Of a stretch of 64,000 nt of DNA, positions 63,430 through 64,000 are shown in pieces. The notes below the pieces were generated by a model. That model was not told where the DNA came from. It was given only the letters and a program-made list of their open reading frames with translations, and did not search any database. Origin of the DNA: Planoprotostelium fungivorum. Its lineage: Eukaryota > Evosea > Variosea > Cavosteliida > Cavosteliaceae. The position numbers and the translations under genes are program-made. Location: contig MDYQ01000013.1 of NCBI GenBank assembly GCA_003024175.1, positions 148,656 to 212,655 on the forward strand. The letters run 5' to 3'. Position 1 is the first letter of the stretch, and the number at the start of each line of letters is the position of its first letter.

Positions 63430-63593
63430 AAAAAAATAGCGTACATTGGCACTTATCACATCTTAGGGAGGGTACCAGGTCATTGATGACAGTTTGCCCA
63501 GGTGTAGAATCACCTGGGCTACACGGTGGTATATTCAGATTTTTCGTCCGGACGTTCATAACAGAGAAAATTGTCAATTTACGCTATTTTTTT
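63430..63593. mobile_element. ~164-bp MITE, family 2, copy B
   Basis: Same sequence as copy A from TACATTGGCACTTATCACAT to the right end, with few changes (one in the inner hairpin, several in the right arm: TTGTCAATTTACGC). Left end AAAAAAATAGCGTAC. Confidence 0.85.
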
Positions 63594-63613
63594 CAGTTCA
63601 CCCTCAGATGGTA

Positions 63614-63749
63614 TTGTCCAGCGGGTTCGTTTTCATAACCTTTAAATTTTTCACGTTAACAAACCGAGTTGCTAATAGCAACAGGCACGATATCAACCGT
63701 GTTTTTGTGTACTAATTTTAAATGGTTTGAAAACGAACCCGCTGGACAA
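63614..63749. mobile_element. 136-bp MITE, family 1, copy 2
   Basis: Identical by eye to 62905-63040 and also flanked by TA (63612-63613 and 63750-63751). Two perfect copies 0.7 kb apart suggest recent movement or a local duplication. Confidence 0.88.
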
Positions 63750-63891
63750 TATCATTTTTTTGACTGATAGACAAGTGTCACAACTGCTAGTTCCTTTCTC
63801 TGGGAATGACTTGGATTTTTATTTTATTCCGTATTAGACGTTTATTCTTGAATGTAGAGATATTCAATAAAAGTCATGAAAAGAGCCAGTG

Positions 63892-64000
63892 AAATGATTC
63901 GGTTTTTCCGGTTGGTGGTCAAATGATTCGGTTTTTCCGGTTGGTGGTCAAATGGTGCATTGAAAATGGATCACTTCTCTCCCGACTACTGGAATATGCA
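63892..64000 (-). mobile_element. Partial short inverted-repeat element, related to 38202-38324, with duplicated end
   Basis: ATGATTCGGTTTTTCCGG followed by TTGGTGGTCAA occurs twice in tandem (about 63894 and 63923). From 63923 to the window end it matches the reverse complement of 38247-38324 with 3 differences in 78 nt. The element continues past the window. Confidence 0.75.

Overview
The window is nuclear DNA from a compact, intron-dense, free-living eukaryote. It uses the standard code, with TAA and TGA stops. Most introns are 35-60 nt with GTRAG-type donors, and genes are packed on both strands with short spacers. The gene mix suggests a protosteloid-like or other amoebozoan: a double hybrid histidine kinase, NDH-2, DENN, Rho, ABCC, a SWI3-type SWIRM/SANT protein and a GH114 enzyme. 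The lineage is an inference; there is no rRNA here to fix it. I see no tRNA, rRNA, CRISPR or operon.

Layout. 0.3-6 kb: glutaminyl-tRNA synthetase and a secreted GH114-like glycosidase (+). 6-16 kb, minus strand: a broken Ser/Thr kinase, a DENN Rab-GEF candidate, a DGAT2-type acyltransferase and an NmrA-like protein. 16.6-21.6 kb (+): SWI3/SMARCC and an organophosphate-type MFS transporter. 21.8-27.4 kb: a WD/trafficking-like gene, primase large subunit and an atypical Rho GTPase. 28-38 kb: cyclin, amino-acid transporter, GSTZ/maleylacetoacetate isomerase, small genes including a PH protein, and a GPI-type surface protein. 38.5-45.3 kb: a full ABCC transporter. 45.4-57.5 kb: a secreted protein, a mitochondrial tRNA-binding protein, a PPR protein, a very large hybrid histidine kinase, a papain-family protease and NDH-2. 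58.4-61.8 kb: a MUS81 gene with lesions and a THOC7-like gene. 62-64 kb: gene-poor, with nested short inverted-repeat elements.

The most unusual signal is in the introns. A short motif, CTACAAC followed by GAGYCA, CCGCC or GTTGTAG, recurs at least 40 times on both strands. It falls almost always inside short introns of unrelated genes, and in several introns GTTGTAG is itself the 3' splice site. This looks like a family of introner-like elements, or a shared intronic signal. Further intron classes carry ATTTTATT tracts, GAAATTT blocks, or CATCATC minisatellites. Exon coordinates come from reading by eye and matching family patterns; splice sites at gene ends are the least certain.
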